From the NCBI GenBank assembly GCA_017937125.1, contig JAGBEH010000006.1, forward strand, positions 54,892 through 118,891: 64,000 nt of DNA, read 5' to 3'. Below are positions 63,863 through 64,000 of this stretch, piece after piece. The position numbers and the translations under genes are program-made. This DNA is from Alistipes sp. (GTDB taxonomy: Bacteria; Bacteroidota; Bacteroidia; Bacteroidales; Rikenellaceae). The first letter of the stretch is position 1, and each line of letters begins with the position of its first letter. Below the pieces are notes generated by a model. That model saw nothing but the letters and a program-made list of their open reading frames with translations. It ran no database searches and had not been told where the DNA came from.

Positions 63863-64000
63863 TCTGCAAGAATTGCAGACTTTGCCTGCAAAGGTTCTTT
63901 TATTTTGTACCTTTTGTCCGCAAAGACAGTGCAAGCAAGAGCAGAGGTCGCTTGCGAACTATGCCGAGCGCAGCCTGTCTAAACCTTTGGTAAAAGGTAC
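63863..64000. repeat. terminal repeat-like stretch at the window edge
   Basis: A small hairpin (TCTGCAA-GAA-TTGCAGA, 63863-63879) after murA, then TGTACCTTTTGTCCGCAAAG (about 63914-63933) and, inverted, TTTGGTAAAAGGTAC at the very end. The enclosed GTGCAAGC/GCTTGCG-rich sequence resembles a Bacteroidales intergenic repeat (from memory). Truncated by the window. Confidence 0.45.

Overview
The window looks like chromosome from a GC-rich member of the Bacteroidales, probably Rikenellaceae/Alistipes-like (inference). The signs are: many leaders carry the Bacteroidota promoter form TTG-N~20-TAnnTTTG; Shine-Dalgarno sites are scarce; genomic tRNAs lack CCA; and TonB/ExbBD paralogues and a BlaR1-type protein with a TonB C-terminus are present. 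Most genes are compact, co-directional clusters with 4-nt ATGA overlaps.

Layout. 1-3.3 kb (minus): small lipoproteins, menaquinone methyltransferase, LolC-type permease. 3.4-7.7 kb (plus): YugP-type peptidase, PAP2 phosphatase, lysS, and a triose-phosphate isomerase ORF that opens with an in-frame four-helix membrane domain. 8-10.3 kb (minus): ExbB, membrane protein, two ExbD. 10.6-14.8 kb (minus): asparaginase, TatD, M50 protease, DprA. 14.9-18.1 kb (plus): tRNA-Cys, queA, eno. 18.2-27 kb (minus): one long operon, comEC to MTase, BrkB, DUF2520, KdsC-type phosphatase, metY, metX, hom.

27.2-36.5 kb (plus): eleven tightly packed phage-morphogenesis-like genes (tail-type proteins, ClpP-like prohead protease, capsid, portal, connector, holin, lysin) with no terminase, tape measure, integrase or repressor. 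They are read from a host-type promoter followed by a cluster of DnaA-box-like nonamers. This is the strongest candidate for an undescribed, possibly domesticated, system. 36.5-40.8 kb: thioredoxin, rlmN, tonB, hflX, upp.

41.85-54.83 kb: a 13-kb AT-rich integrative element in the 3' part of tRNA-Thr(CGT), bounded by 70-bp direct repeats, with a tyrosine recombinase next to the tRNA. Its cargo includes a secreted TPR/retropepsin/Sel1 operon behind a long structured leader RNA, a DUF3871-like protein with an AAA ATPase, a lone promoter-gene-terminator unit, and two replication/HTH-like genes broken only by TGA codons at apparent Trp positions beside iteron-like repeats.

54.8-64 kb: tRNA-Thr, CstA, LTA-synthase-like sulfatase, TPR-like protein, a BlaI/BlaR1-type pair with palindromic operators inside its promoter, and murA.
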